Positions 12,082 through 24,169 of a DNA stretch of 64,000 bases are shown here, one piece after another. The notes below the pieces were generated by a model that saw only the letters and a program-made list of their open reading frames with translations, ran no database searches and was not told the DNA's origin. The stretch's first letter is position 1. Every line of letters begins with the position of its first letter. The DNA is from Archegozetes longisetosus (Eukaryota > Arthropoda > Arachnida > Sarcoptiformes > Trhypochthoniidae). A program made the position numbers and the translations under genes. Location: NCBI GenBank assembly GCA_018873245.2, contig JAEMBT020000001.1, positions 11,500,220 to 11,564,219 on the forward strand, read 5' to 3'.

Positions 12082-13831
12082 GTCGCCCTTTTATATTCTT
12101 AGACTACAATACGAACAATAATGAGCGGCAAATAAGTGGTGGCTTTGAAGGAATGCTAATTAAACCATTAAGCGAACATTTCAACTTCACCTATCGAATA
12201 ATAGATTGTAACAATAGCTGGGGGATTTTATTACCAAATAAGACATGGACAGGAATTATTGGTGAAATATTCTCAAAAGTATGAAAAATTTTCATATCGT
12301 ATAAAATATCTGATTAACTAAATTTCAGAATTAAAGGATATAGCTCTAAAATAATATAAAGTGAAATATATATTTTAAGTAAAAAAGTATATATATTTCG
12401 AATTTGATAGTATATATGAATAAGGTTTCAAGTATTAGAAAAATTAAACAAATTTTCAATATCTTATAGAGAGCAGACTTTGGTTTCTCAGCCATTACAA
12501 TGAATAATGAGAGATCAAAAGCCGTTGACTTTTCGTATCCTCACATAATAACTTCAGTGTCATTCTTAACATCATCTCCAAAGGTTAAACCAAATTTCAC
12601 TTTAATTATCGATCCTTTTGAGCATTCACTTTGGATTTTCTCTACATTTGCTCTAATTTTGATGTCAATTAATGAGTGGCTTATTTCTCAATATTACATT
12701 CAATCTGAAAACATTAACATGAATATAAATTCATTGAGATATCAGCTATCTCGAAGTGCATTATTCATTGGATCATTAAAATTGTTAATGTGTTGTTGGC
12801 TTTTTGCAAAGCTTATATTGTTATCGGGTTATAGCGGATGTGTTCACTCATTAATGGCTACTCCTCCTAAAATCAAAACTATAAATACAGCAATGGAACT
12901 AGCGGAATCACAAAGAACTGGTAGAATACAAGTGATAGCCTTTGAACGTTCACATTATTACAATTCGATAAAGGTACTATGTTAAGAATCATATTTATTT
13001 AAATAAAATGTTTGCTTTGTAAATTGAGGTCAATAGAAAATTATCATCATTTGAAGATAATTCTGAGTGAACTATTTTGTTTTCAATTAAGATAAATTTA
13101 TTCGAATTACCATTTATCTAAATCTCAATCTAGAATTAAATGCTTATTTCGCAAGTTCAAACTAAAACTGTAAAATTTCTCCATCAAGTTCATATCGACT
13201 TAATATGAATTCAAGATAAAGAAACTTGTGATTTAAAGTCTCAAATTCTTTATACTTTTATCATATAGAATTCGAAATTTGGGGTTACTAAAGAAATTGG
13301 GAAACTTATAAAATCTGTACCCAATCCAGAAGTAGGATTAGGAATCGTATAAAATTCTTCTGAAAGATATGCTTATATTGGAGTTCGAGATTTTTTGATT
13401 TACAAAATGTTTAAATTTGGCGAGCAATTATTTCATTTGCCAGCACCGACTTTAGACTCAGCCTTTTTTCTCGATTTGATGGCAATTGCGTTCAACAAGG
13501 GATTCGAATACAAAAGCCAATTTAATAGATTGTATGTCTATCGAAAAGTTTTATATTTTAATTGGATTTTCTATATAATTGTTGTCTTATGAACAGTATT
13601 TCTGACATCACAAAAGGAGGTTTTTTCAACTTCTGGAAACTCACTGAAAGTAGAAGAATTTCTAAATTTAGTCATCAGAATTTAGATTCTATTCAAGAAG
13701 AAAAGTATAGATCCGATAAGTTATCCTTATTTCAGATGCAAAGTGTATTTTATCTACTGATCACTGGAATTATAATTTCTCTATTTGTACTATTATCTGA
13801 ATTTATTAAGAAAAGAAATGTACAAATTTGA
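12082..13831 (+). pseudogene. Ionotropic-receptor-like gene with one in-frame stop
   Basis: Exons 12082-12278, 12470-12973, 13269-13531 and 13597-13831 join in consistent phases (0, 0, 2) at good GT-AG sites. Exon 1 encodes the S1 ligand-binding start (PFIFLDYN, WGILLPNKTWTGIIGE). Exon 2 holds the rest of S1 (ADFGFSAITMNNERSKAVDF), TM1, the pore region and TM2 (LSGYSGCVHSLMATP, in place of the iGluR SYTANLAAF motif). Exons 3 and 4 hold S2 and the last helix. Exon 3 contains TAA at 13350-13352 in an otherwise open frame. The upstream N-terminal region is not found. It is a divergent chemosensory IR, distinct from the tandem pair at 50-61 kb, and is probably inactive unless the stop is an assembly error or polymorphism. 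Confidence 0.8.
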
Positions 13832-14515
13832 AGAAATTTTTGTACTGGTTTCAATACTTCACTTGAATTTTACTTAAATTTTGTGTCTGTGAGTTCGGGA
13901 ATATATTCAATTCAGTTTTTAAAGAGAACAAAATATTAATGGCTTTTAGTCATTACATATCTATCACCGATCACAGATAGCTTGCACTTTTGTCTATTTT
14001 GGACAATTTAATTGTATTAAATTTTAAGCTTATATTCTTAATTGATCTATGAATCATCATTGATTATAGCAATGATGTTCAAAACTTTTTAATATCTGTT
14101 TTTGATTTAAATAAAGTATTGCTTTCAAATTTATCGAATAGTTTTGTCAAAATGCTCACCATATTTATAATATTTTAGCTGTAAAATATTGATATTCAAG
14201 ACTTACTTGATCCATTTTAAAGCAAAAGGCATCAAGATTGACTTATAAATCACAAAATATTGTAAAGTATCTTTAGATATTTTTAATTGATTAATCTTAC
14301 AACTAAAATGAATATTATTTGTCAGTGAGTACATTACTTTGAAGCTTCTATTTGTCTTCTCAAGAAATAATTTCAATGTTACACCTTTGTCAATTGTGTT
14401 GTCAGGGATTAATAGTTAGAATTTGTTTTGTATTTAAAAATTTATTTTTAATTTCAACATTTCATCCCACAGTTAATTCCACATTTTCGGAAGTTAAGTT
14501 GTGCTGAAGGGTTAA
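13832..14515. other. Intergenic, no recognised feature
   Basis: AT-rich sequence with no gene, tandem array or inverted repeat that I can support. Confidence 0.5.
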
Positions 14516-14995
14516 AGTATCGTATAAAAATGAAATTTCAACCATATTGCTGGTGCTTTTATAATCAATAATTTCCTTTTTTGGAAAACAATGATTTTTC
14601 TCTACATTTTTCGTGAACATCGAAAAAATATTTTATTGAATCAAATGTTTATTTGATAACTTAACAGTCATAGCTTAAAAGAAAAATTGAAGGCTCCCAC
14701 GAATAGGCAAACGGCTTGAAATAGCCATTTGTGAGCGAAATAGCAAAATTCTCCGGAAATCGATGCTTCTAACGGAATTTCTCACAAAAAACTTCAGTCA
14801 TGTTTTTTCAAATTTGCAATATCTTCTATCATTTATTTTTTTCCTAAACATTTTCCAGCTATAGAGTCACGACTTGTAGCAGATTCTGGTTTTGTTAATG
14901 GTGAACGTAGTATGACTTCTGATAGTAGAACTCAATTTCAACCAGTAAACTACGTTTACGAAGATAATTTGTTTGGTATTCAAGTGTTTATTACT
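14516..14995. repeat. Dispersed repeat, copy 1 (second copy at 21.2 kb)
   Basis: This stretch and 21190-21665 share order and sequence of many landmarks in the same orientation. These include ACGAATAGGCAAACGGCTTG, AATAGCCATTTRYGAGCGAAA, GCGACTTGTAG-type, TCAATTTCAACCAGTAAACT and ACGTTTAC. The copies differ by scattered substitutions and small indels, so it is an old dispersed element or duplicated non-coding segment. No coding potential or terminal repeats are obvious. Confidence 0.8.
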
Positions 14996-15840
14996 TATAA
15001 AATTGACATAATAATTGTTCTCGCATCTGTTCTGACATAATAAATTGACATAATAGTAATATAGACAAATATTGTTTATGATAACAGAATATGTTTCACT
15101 TCGTATCTGATCGACAGAAAATATTGCTTATATCAGCTTTGATTATGGATTAAGTAATAGATCGATTCAACGATATTAAAATCTTTAAACTGTCAAAGTA
15201 TGTAAACTAATCGCTACCTAAGTGGCCTAACAGTGAGAATCTGTCAACGCTGGGAGACATGCAAATAACGAAAGTAGAGTTAAGGGAATGCACGAAAGGC
15301 TTCAAAAGATGATTAAGAATCTTTTACTATGAATATCACATAAAATATAACTCATAACATTTTCCTTCCTATATGGCAAATAAAACCGTTTTTATTACTT
15401 TATAGAAGACTTATCATCTATTCTTCGCTTGAATCTTGTACAAAATATATAGTAGGGGTTACCCTTATATATCCTTTGGAATTTATTATTCTTTGGTTGA
15501 TGTTTATCAGTAATCCAATAATAAATAAATGCGAAAAAATTGATTCAAAAATTGATCATTAATTAAATCACTTTACATATTAGCATTTAAAATATTTTTT
15601 CACTATAAATAGTCTATTAGACAATTTTAAATCTTATTTGTCATTTAAATCATTTTCTCATTGATATCATTTAAATTTTAAAAAATAACCAAACATCCTT
15701 GTCAATCATATTGACAATATTTGGCTTTACTCGAAATCAAATATGTTTGCTTAAGCATAACTATTTCGATCGTTTCTCAAACCTCGTCTAATGTAAATTA
15801 AATTGAAATACTGTCAAAAAACAAAAATAAAATAAAAAAA
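14996..15840. other. Intergenic, no recognised feature
   Basis: AT-rich; nothing supported. Confidence 0.45.
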
Positions 15841-15880
15841 TAAACATACAAACACACACACACACGCATGCACACAAATT
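15841..15880. repeat. CA-rich microsatellite
   Basis: A short run of ACACACACACAC followed by GCATGCACACA within an A-rich context. Confidence 0.8.
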
Positions 15881-15933
15881 TAATTTTAACCTTTAGTTTA
15901 ACAAATATATATAAAACAAATAAAAACTACATA

Positions 15934-16082
15934 CTTTGACCATTAGATGGTCAAAGTAACAGAACTATAATACATAAACAAATAGAAACTTTGGACACTT
16001 TGACCATTGGATAGTCAAAGTAACAGAAATAATAGAAATAAACATAGAAACTTTAAATTCTTTGACCATTGGATGGTCAAAG
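15934..16082. repeat. Three ~63-bp units each carrying a 23-bp palindrome
   Basis: The dyad CTTTGACCAT-trg-ATRGTCAAAG occurs at 15934-15956, 15998-16020 and 16060-16082, spaced 64 and 62 bp, with similar spacers (GTAACAGAA, ATAGAAACTTT). The 10-bp arms could bind a dimeric transcription factor. The array lies just upstream of a TATA box and initiator-like sequence, so it may be an upstream regulatory array; it could also be a decaying minisatellite. Confidence 0.75.
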
Positions 16083-16159
16083 TAACAAAACTGTTTGCGA
16101 ATACTTTGGACTGTTGGTGAACAAATTATAGAAGGTTTTTCGGTGGGAGAAGGCTAGAC

Positions 16160-16270
16160 AACAGGGTATATAAAGTAAACTGAAGAAACCTAAGAATCAT
16201 TCCTTCTTTTTCAGTAGCAAAGTAAAGTTGTGCTCCTGGTCGTGAAAACTTTTAAAAAGGTATTGTTAAA
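16160..16270 (+). promoter_or_regulatory. Promoter-like block: TATA box, initiator, 5' splice site
   Basis: GGGTATATAAAG (16160-16171) is followed about 30 bp later by TCATTCC (16197-16203) and by TTCAGTAG, both like the arthropod initiator, then by a good donor (AAAAAG|GTATTG, about 16260). This is the layout of a transcription start with a non-coding first exon, or of an LTR promoter. I cannot find a downstream coding exon, nor a second LTR, so the transcript's identity is unknown. Confidence 0.4.
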
Positions 16271-16399
16271 TATATGTATGTTTTTTTGTGAATTTTAAAT
16301 AAAAATTTTTATGACAAAAACTATTTTGTATTTTTTTTTAATTATATATATTTTTTAAAAACGTTCCAACACTATCTGCATGGTACCTGGAACATAGAA

Positions 16400-18671
16400 T
16401 CAAGACAAACAGTAAGTGGCGTTATTTTTTTAAAAGACTAAACTTTTACACACAAATATATTAATATCCTCAGACTGGAATTTAATCGAGTCTTAGACTC
16501 AACACTTTAATTCCAGTGTGTGGGGATTAAAAGCGATCCCAAAAAATTGTCTCACGTTAAGATTAAACGTGACAATAGTTGAACATTTTAAAAGAGTTTT
16601 TACAATCACAACTTTCCAAATACTTTATTTAAAAAAGCAGAAACTACTCCAAGAAAAAATATATAAAGCATGCGAATACTATCAGTATATATTAAATGAT
16701 TAAAAATGTGTCTCTTATATATCCTTTATAAGGTCTTATTTTTAAGAGCTAAATCTGGACTCATCATCAGACACAACTTGTGTTTCACTCATAACTGAGC
16801 CCACAACAAAACTCATTAATAAACAAAATACTTTGAGAATAGCATACGATTCCTTTGAATTTTATATAAAATATCGGTTTATCAGTTTAAGATTTCATTT
16901 TTATAAAACATAACTTATAGTTCTATATCTTATTAAAAAATATATAAAAGCCATATGAACTTTAGAAAATTGAACATGATAGATTTTGAACCCTTAATTC
17001 CTATCCTAAAATTAACGACTCCAACTTAAAATACATTAATTAAATTCATTTAAATGAGCGGTAGTGCTCATTCAGTATTATCTTTGTGGTAGCTTTTATA
17101 AGACCGAAAACTGAACACAAAGTATTTACGTAGTCATTGACAAAACTGAGGACTGAGTTTTTGAACATACTATATCCTAGATATAATTCAATTAGAACAA
17201 CTTTTTTTTGGAGAAACTATGGGTTTCGGAAATTTTTCTTACAAAATGAAGTATTCCGCTTCCCATGAATCTGTCCATAAAATATGCTGAATCACACAGA
17301 AGTAACCAGTTAATATTTTTGAATTCTGATGAGTGGAATCAATACTAGCTAAGAAATGATTGAATACGCATATCTTGGTTTGACTGCAAATCTTTCAACT
17401 TCAGAGTTATAGCGCATTAAACTTTAAAAGAATGGAATTTTTAGTTGAACAGAACTCTTTGGATAGGAGCCCAAATATCTTGATATAGGTATAGAATTGA
17501 AGCTTTTAAAGAGTTTTTCTAAAAGTCATTTGTTCAAATATTTATAGTCAAGTTTATTTTATATATAACGCAAATTTTGCTTTACCACTTGATTCCATTC
17601 TTGTTTTGGTTTTAGCACAAATTTCTCAAATTTTAGAAAAAAAAATCATTTTAAAAGCTTTAATTCGATACCAATATCAAGATATTTGAACTCAAGCCGA
17701 GGAAACGGAAAGAAGAACGGAAGTTAAGATTTCAAACAATTATTAACAACCGATGAATCTCTTTGTGTTAGACTTTTTAAGAGGAATTGCTCGTAACTTA
17801 TCCATATAATATCATTGTATTTCTTTTTTATTACACATATCGATTATTAGTGTACCATTTTTCTCTTTTTCATTAAATTTGAGTTATATTAATACCTTAA
17901 TTTCTCGAAACTCCAACCTGTTGGTACGTTGATTTGCCAGTACTTTTTGACTGTCAGTACTTTGATTTGTCGTTGCTTTGACTGTCGGTACTTCGACTCA
18001 TGTCTCTCAATAAGTGATGCTTTTAAACAAAATATACTTTATTTATGATTATTTTATAATTTTTAAAACTATTTTTAGTTTGAACATATTGAAATTAATA
18101 ACCATATTCGACAAGCAAAACTAAAACTCTTCTTAGAAATATAGATAAAACTGAAAATGCTAAGGATTGAATTGAAATCGAACAGGAACTTTTGGAGATA
18201 GTTATAATGTGCATTTTGTATCGACAAAGTCATTGGTTATATATATAAATCCATTTTTGAAACTATTTCTTCATTTAAACTTGATACTATAGCTGAAATA
18301 AAGTTTGATTGTCGATAGTTAGTACATAGAGGTGAATGAAGAACATGAATGACATCAACATAACAAGTATGATAAACAACATGTATAAAAGGCATAATAG
18401 ATATGATAGATATAACAGGCATAGTAGGCATGTGCTATCAAATAATAATAAATTTCCCAAACTTGAAACAGTATAAATACATGTCTCAGTCCTTTAATTT
18501 TTTCATAAATTAGCAGTGTTATGCTAAACGACCAAAATAATCAAAGTTTGATATTCGACTAAGTCAAAATAAAACCTATAATCAAAAATCTTTTGAGGAG
18601 AGTTAAAGGTAAAAGTATAGATTTATTTCTCTATTACTACTGAATAAACTTTCAAATTTCTGACTCATTAT
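16400..18671. other. Gene-free stretch upstream of the chitinase
   Basis: Only short open frames without recognisable similarity. Near 18360-18440 there is a loose repeat of ATAGATATGATAGATATAA type. The last part probably contains the chitinase promoter and 5' non-coding exon, because an acceptor (TTTTTATAG at 18701-18709) lies just before the chitinase start codon. Confidence 0.45.
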
Positions 18672-18740
18672 ATGGCAATAATTCGAAATATTTTATGGAT
18701 TTTTTATAGGTACATCAACAATTCCATAAGTACTATCGAA

Positions 18741-20350
18741 ATGAATCTATACGTCTTTGTCTCATGTATTTTAATTGGTTTCAATATTGCTTATGGGCAG
18801 GTATCACAGGTATTAAAATCTCAAATTGACTTGCAATCAGATCAAGGTAAAAAATCAAATAATTTTCAGGTCGATGAACCAGAAATTCAGAGCATAGTAA
18901 AAGCATGGCCTGTACGAAACAAAAGAAGTTGCCAACCTCTTTGGTTTAATAAGTGTAAAGTGAATTCTGATTGCTGTTCTAATAATTGTGAGAGAGGACA
19001 GCCTAATTGGGAATATGGAGTTTGCAAAGAAGGTAGTGGACAACCGCAACCGCAACCTGGTGGAGGTCAAGGTATCAATTCTCTATTAAATAATAAATGT
19101 ACATAACATAATTATAGCTGTTACAGTATTAGTATTAAGGATGTAGTTATAATAAATGTACCACTTTTGTTAGCGTACATACTTCTATATAAAACGTTTG
19201 TTACTCAGAAAGAATGTGTTTTAGTAACTCCAGGTATAAGTTAGTCATATAAGGTATGAAATAAAGGTATAAATATTCTTCATTTCACTGAATAAACTAC
19301 TAAATAGTTTGGGTGACAACTATTTATCGCAGTTCTCAATTGAATCGAACAGTAAAAAATTATTTTTCTCCCTCAGCTTTACGTTTATATTTGCATTTTT
19401 ATATCTATGGTCTGTATATCTTTAGTATGACTGCTCATAATTCAAATAATATTAATAAAATAATATTAATTTATGATTAACAAATTTCTCCATTTAAAAG
19501 ATAATTTGAATAAAATTTTTGTAATTTGCCGTTGAAGGTGGACTCATGACAGTTAATAAATTTCAAGAATGTGTAAAAGTTTTCGGTTTCGGTACTCCAA
19601 GCACTACAATAGCTCAGGCATTCATCGACCAGGCAAGTTCTAAAGGCTCTATTACCAGTAATTTGGAGGCATTTATGGCTGTTTCACAAATGAGTTGGGA
19701 ATCTGCAGGTTTTACAGCTAGAAGAGAGTGGGCCTGTAGTGGTGGCCGCTGGTCCAGTTGGCCGTGCGAGTCTTACGACAAGAATGGCTGTCCTAATGGT
19801 AACAATTTCTTTGAATTTATCCTATTTGAAAACATAATCTGAAGCTTAATTAATTATTTAAACTTTCTAAAATTTTGTTAAAACATTTTATAAGTGAATG
19901 TGATTAATCAGAGTTTTAGTGATTTCGATAAAATAGAAATTCTCTTAAAGTTGATTTTGATAATTATTGTTAATCCAAATCGTAAAAATTTGTTTGATTT
20001 TAGATCAAAACTACTTTGGTCGAGGATTCATACAATTGACACATTGTTATAACTATCGAGCTTGTTCGCGAGATCTGTATGGAGACGATCGACTTGTAAG
20101 GGATCCAGATATGGTCGCCAGAGATGATAACATAGCCATGGCTACTGCTCTATGGTTTTGGTCTAAGAATGTACATAGCGCTGCAGCGAGCGGTCAATTC
20201 GGCTCGACTACGAGAGCTATCAATGGAGGACTCGAGTGCACACCGAGCGGAGATATCAGCAAAGCTAGAAAAAGATGGGACCGATTCAATGCTTGCCTCA
20301 GTGCTGCTGGAGAATCAGGTTTAGGTCAAAAAGAGGCTGGATGCTATTAG
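18741..20350 (+). CDS. Secreted GH19 chitinase with an N-terminal six-cysteine domain
   Basis: Exons 18741-19071, 19538-19798 and 20004-20350 join in phase 1 at GT-AG sites and give 312 aa. Residues 1-19 are a signal peptide (MNLYVFVSCILIGFNIAYG). Residues 64-95 have a C-x7-C-x5-CC-x3-C-x11-C pattern, the spacing of a small cystine-knot or carbohydrate-binding module, followed by a QPQPQPGGG linker. From residue 112 to the end it matches glycoside hydrolase family 19: SWESAGF (165 is the likely catalytic acid, replacing the HETGG context), then NYFGRGFIQLTHCYNY (200-215), the family signature, and RAINGGLEC. GH19 enzymes cleave chitin with inversion; they are common in plants and bacteria and rare in arthropods. 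The introns show it is resident in this genome. Start chosen for the signal peptide. Confidence 0.93.
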
Positions 20351-21189
20351 TTGTATAAGATTTAAAGCATATTGTTCCAAAGGAAAATAATTTTCAGATT
20401 ATATGATTATTGTGTTCTAAATTTTCTTTTATTTACTAATTCAAAGACTATTTGATAAATTATGCCAAAAAATTAAATATTTGAGCAAACAATTTGATTT
20501 ATATCATTGAATATTTACTAGCCATATGATCTCTCAGGATCTGAATGTTTAATTTATTTAATATAATAAGAAAAAATATTACAAACTAGGTTCATTTTCT
20601 TAGAAAGTCTTGAGTGAAAAATATTCTGATAACTCTACAATAGAAATGTGGAGTACAAATCAGTGTTGACATCATTTTCAAAATTCTCGGATAAAAATTG
20701 GTCAAATTTGTGCCCACTTCTACCTCATCAGCTGAAATGAGATTTTGTCTGAAGTTAATAAAGAGTTAGGAATGATCGATCAGTTGAACTATCTAAATAG
20801 CAAAGATATGAAATTAATTGCCTAAAGAATAAGGCAGATATTGTGCCGAGTTAATCATTTTAAAGAAGTTTTTGAATGGTATAAAATAGCCATTGATTAT
20901 GCGATAATAGTGATTTCATATTCGAGCAAAAATCATTACAGCTAATCAATAATTTTCTTAAGTTTAGACTAATAATGTCACCGCAAGTTGTTTTCGCCAA
21001 TTATGAAAATTTTAGTGAAAATTAGTTTTTTTTATATATTATTAATGAGGATATTGAATGAAAATGTAAACCATTTTTGCATTATTGTAAGTTATTTATA
21101 GAATCTATTTGAACAGCTCAATAATCTGCTAATCGATCAAATGATGTAATTCAAATTATATTAATATAAAGAAAAACTTTATAAAAAGT
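20351..21189. other. 3' side of the chitinase gene and intergenic sequence
   Basis: No gene seen. A clear AATAAA signal directly after the stop codon is not evident. Confidence 0.45.
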
Positions 21190-21665
21190 AAAAATACTTT
21201 ATAAGAATGAAATTCAAACAATGTTGCTGGCGCTTATATGATCAATGATTCTTTTTATAGAAAACTGTGAATCTTTACACTTCTCCTGAAAATTGATAAC
21301 ATTTTTTATTAAATTAAATTTTATTTTCAAGACAGTCATAACCTATGAGAAAAATTGGAGGCTCTCACGAATAGGCAAACGGCTTGGAATAGCCATTTAC
21401 GAGCGAAATAGTAAAATTCTTTGAAAGCCGATTCTTCTAGCACGTTTTCTCGCGAAAGCTTCAGTCATATTTCCTAAATTTAGAATATCTCCTGTTATTT
21501 AACATTTTTTTATTCCTAAGCGTTTTCTAGCAATAAATTTGCGACTTGTAGTAGATTCCGGTTTTGTTGGTGGTGGAAGTAGTGATAGTAGCTTTGGATA
21601 CTAAAACTCAATTTCAACCAGTAAACTACGTTTACAAAGATAATTTTATTTGGTATTCAAGCGTT
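21190..21665. repeat. Dispersed repeat, copy 2 (first copy at 14.5 kb)
   Basis: Same element as 14516-14995 in the same orientation, flanking the chitinase on the other side. Shared landmarks include ACGAATAGGCAAACGGCTTG and TCAATTTCAACCAGTAAACT. The two copies bracket about 6.2 kb containing the chitinase gene. Confidence 0.8.
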
Positions 21666-22742
21666 AATCGTATGTATTTATTATTTCTCAAATTGGCATA
21701 TTTGTTCTCGAAATAGTGATTCAGACAAATAGTCGCTTTGGAACTATATTGAAGTATCTCTGATTGAAATAATATCACAGATACGACAGTGTAGCTCCAA
21801 GGCGACGATATGGAAAATAAAAATCGTTTTTATTTCATAACTCTTTTTTTCTGACTGAAATAGTTATCTGAATCTGAATTTACACATATGATACTTTGCA
21901 CTGATTGAAACGCGAACGACTAAATGAAATTAGCTTTATTAACTCTAATTAATTATTCAAATACTCAAACTTAATGTTATACAATTAGTATTTAGAAATG
22001 AAAATTTAGTACTTTATAACATTCATTGAAAATGTCTAATATTTTCTAAACCAGGTTCATCTTTTTAATCATATTGTCTGAAACCCTTAATAGAGTTTCA
22101 GAAATTATTTTCTTGATCACAGCAATAATTAGTTAATAAGGTAAATAAGTTTCCATAAGCTAAACCTGTCTCTCTTGTAAACACTATTTTTTATACTAAA
22201 AGTGTTTTTAAGCAAAACACGATCATCTTTGTCGAATAGTCTCTTGTTTGACTTATTTCAAACTTTATTCATAAGTGGCATCTGATCGATAAGTAATATT
22301 AAAGAAAAATTGCATTCAATTTGTGGGTTTAGAAGATAACGGGATACTCTGTGTGATAAGAACGAGGTTTAAATTTATCTCAATTCCTCATTAAAATGAA
22401 AAATTTAAACACTTTAAGCTAAAAACATTCCCTATATAGATCATAGCTGGATATTTCAATCTCTAACTTAATATCTAAGTCAAAGTTGGAATCTATTCTC
22501 CGGAAAAGTTCTAAGAATTCTGCATAAAGCAAGAGAGCTCACATCACCAGTCTTACATTCTGTCTGTCGAACGTAAGCATTTCACACTCTTTCTAGAAAC
22601 TAGAATTTATTACAATCAATTAAATAATAGTTGTAAGGATATAGTATTTTATTTTGTTTTAGGTTTGAAAATATAATTTTATTTGTTGTTGACTGCTTTA
22701 GATCTATTGTTCTAATGCTGTTAAACTTATTTTGTTTTAAAT
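21666..22742. other. Intergenic, no recognised feature
   Basis: AT-rich; nothing supported before the MULE target duplication. Confidence 0.45.
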
Positions 22743-23115
22743 GTATATAATGGTGTCTTATCACTTGAGCGAAACCCACTTAAGCGAAGCCCGTTTACGC
22801 GAAAGCCACTTAAGAGAAAAGTCATTTTAGCGAAAGTCTTTTGCGCGAAAGCTTTTTAAGCGAAATTTCACTTAACAGAAAGCTATTTCAACGAAAGTAT
22901 TTTATTTACAATAGTTCTAATATATGTTTGTTTTCTCATTAAGAGTCAAGTTTGAAATATTTCTCATGAGGACAATCTTAGTTTTTATTAATCTCATATA
23001 ACTAGCCAGTTAGATTTACACAAATTTTGGTAGCATTTGAACGCTATCTCACCAAATATCTCATTTATCCATTTGTTTTATTTTGTGAAACAACTATTTT
23101 AAAACGTTTAAATAT

Positions 23116-23400
23116 GTCGGAAATAAAGTTTATAACTTCAAGCAAAGGCAAAAATCTTTTGGTTTATGAAAACTATATGTTCAGAAAAGACAAAGAATTG
23201 AACGGAACTAGTTATTGGGTTTGCCAAAAGAAATGAGAAACACCATGTAAGGCTCGTATAATTCTTCAAAGTAATAAGATGAAAAAACAATCGAATGGAC
23301 ACAACCATATACCAAATGAGGTTGAAATAGAAAGAAAACATGTAATATCGCAACTTAAAAAAGAAGTTATGATCCAGCCATCCAAGCCACCAATGCAAAC
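23116..23400 (+). pseudogene. FLYWCH zinc-finger part of the MULE protein
   Basis: The translation starts MSEIKFITSSKGKNLLVYEN, continues YMFRKDK and SYWVCQKK, hits a stop, then continues as CKARIILQSNKMKKQSNGHNH. This is the FLYWCH spacing (Cys, Cys, His-x-His) found in DNA-binding regions of animal MULE transposases. The in-frame stop at about 23234 splits the finger. Confidence 0.8.
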
Positions 23401-23639
23401 ATATTACGAGGTTTGAAAATTTGTAAACACTAAGTATTAAAATCGAATGACTTTAGTATGCGGGGCAAAATTGCAAGACCTCGTATAATGTACATATTTA
23501 GACTCCCTATGCTACCAGGACTCAAAATATATCAGCGCTTACCAGTAATCTCCCAGCAAAAATTTCCAATATTTTTGATTTTCTATATTATTTTGACTAA
23601 ACCACACTATTCCGCGTTAAAGTATTTAGAATATGTAAA

Positions 23640-23877
23640 GCATTGCGAATAGTTGGTGAAAAAAGTTGAAGTCAGCTAAAGTGAAATGAAAGTAATAAAA
23701 GTTGAAAAAGTTCTTAATTAGAACATTTATATGAATACATTCATTTAATGAACTTAAGGGTCAAATAAAGCCAATAAAAGCTGAAAAATCGTGTTTAGTC
23801 ATTTTCGACCTTTTATGTTTAAACTCAAATAGTCAAAATTAGTCAAACGCGATGCTATGTTATGGTATGGATATGTT
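23640..23877 (-). repeat. Dispersed AGCATTGC-ended repeat, copy nested in the MULE
   Basis: About 240 bp match, in reverse orientation, the stretch at 35440-35697. They share GTTGAAAAAGTTCTTAATTA, AAGTGAAATGAAAGTAATAA, and the ends GCATTGCG and CGCGATGC. It looks like a short non-autonomous element with weak terminal inverted repeats, inserted between the FLYWCH and DDE segments. Confidence 0.7.
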
Positions 23878-23884
23878 ATACTGG

Positions 23885-23985
23885 TCATGTTGATAATGTT
23901 GGTTAATTTGGCCAGGTGGTTAGGTTGGTCAGGTTGGTCAGGTTGGTTAGGTTGGTTGGGCTGAGTAGGTAGGTTATGTTACTGG
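23885..23985. repeat. GGTTGGTCA minisatellite
   Basis: Degenerate tandem repetition of GGTTGGTCA / GGTTGGTTA units within the MULE, ending in TAGGTAGGTTATG. Confidence 0.75.
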
Positions 23986-24169
23986 TCGTTAAGATCCGAT
24001 AAATTCAGTACATTCCTCTTTGATCCTTTAAATATTTCTACTATAAAATGTTATTTGCCCCGTATTTTAAATCTTACAATATAAATTAATTTTTTGCGTG
24101 AATTCAAAAATTCATCATGTTCTTAACGTGATTCAAATATATTGTAACTATTACCGAATTAAAATTCAA

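Noticed and set aside
15813-16400. Complete LTR retrotransposon around the promoter-like block
   Set aside because: No gag/pol sequence and no matching second LTR in the window.
16518-16703. 61-codon ORF after the promoter-like block as its gene product
   Set aside because: No recognisable similarity, no conserved motif, and AT-driven composition.
23458-23652. 64-codon ORF in the MULE as a separate gene
   Set aside because: It lies inside the transposon between its FLYWCH and DDE parts and partly in a nested repeat.
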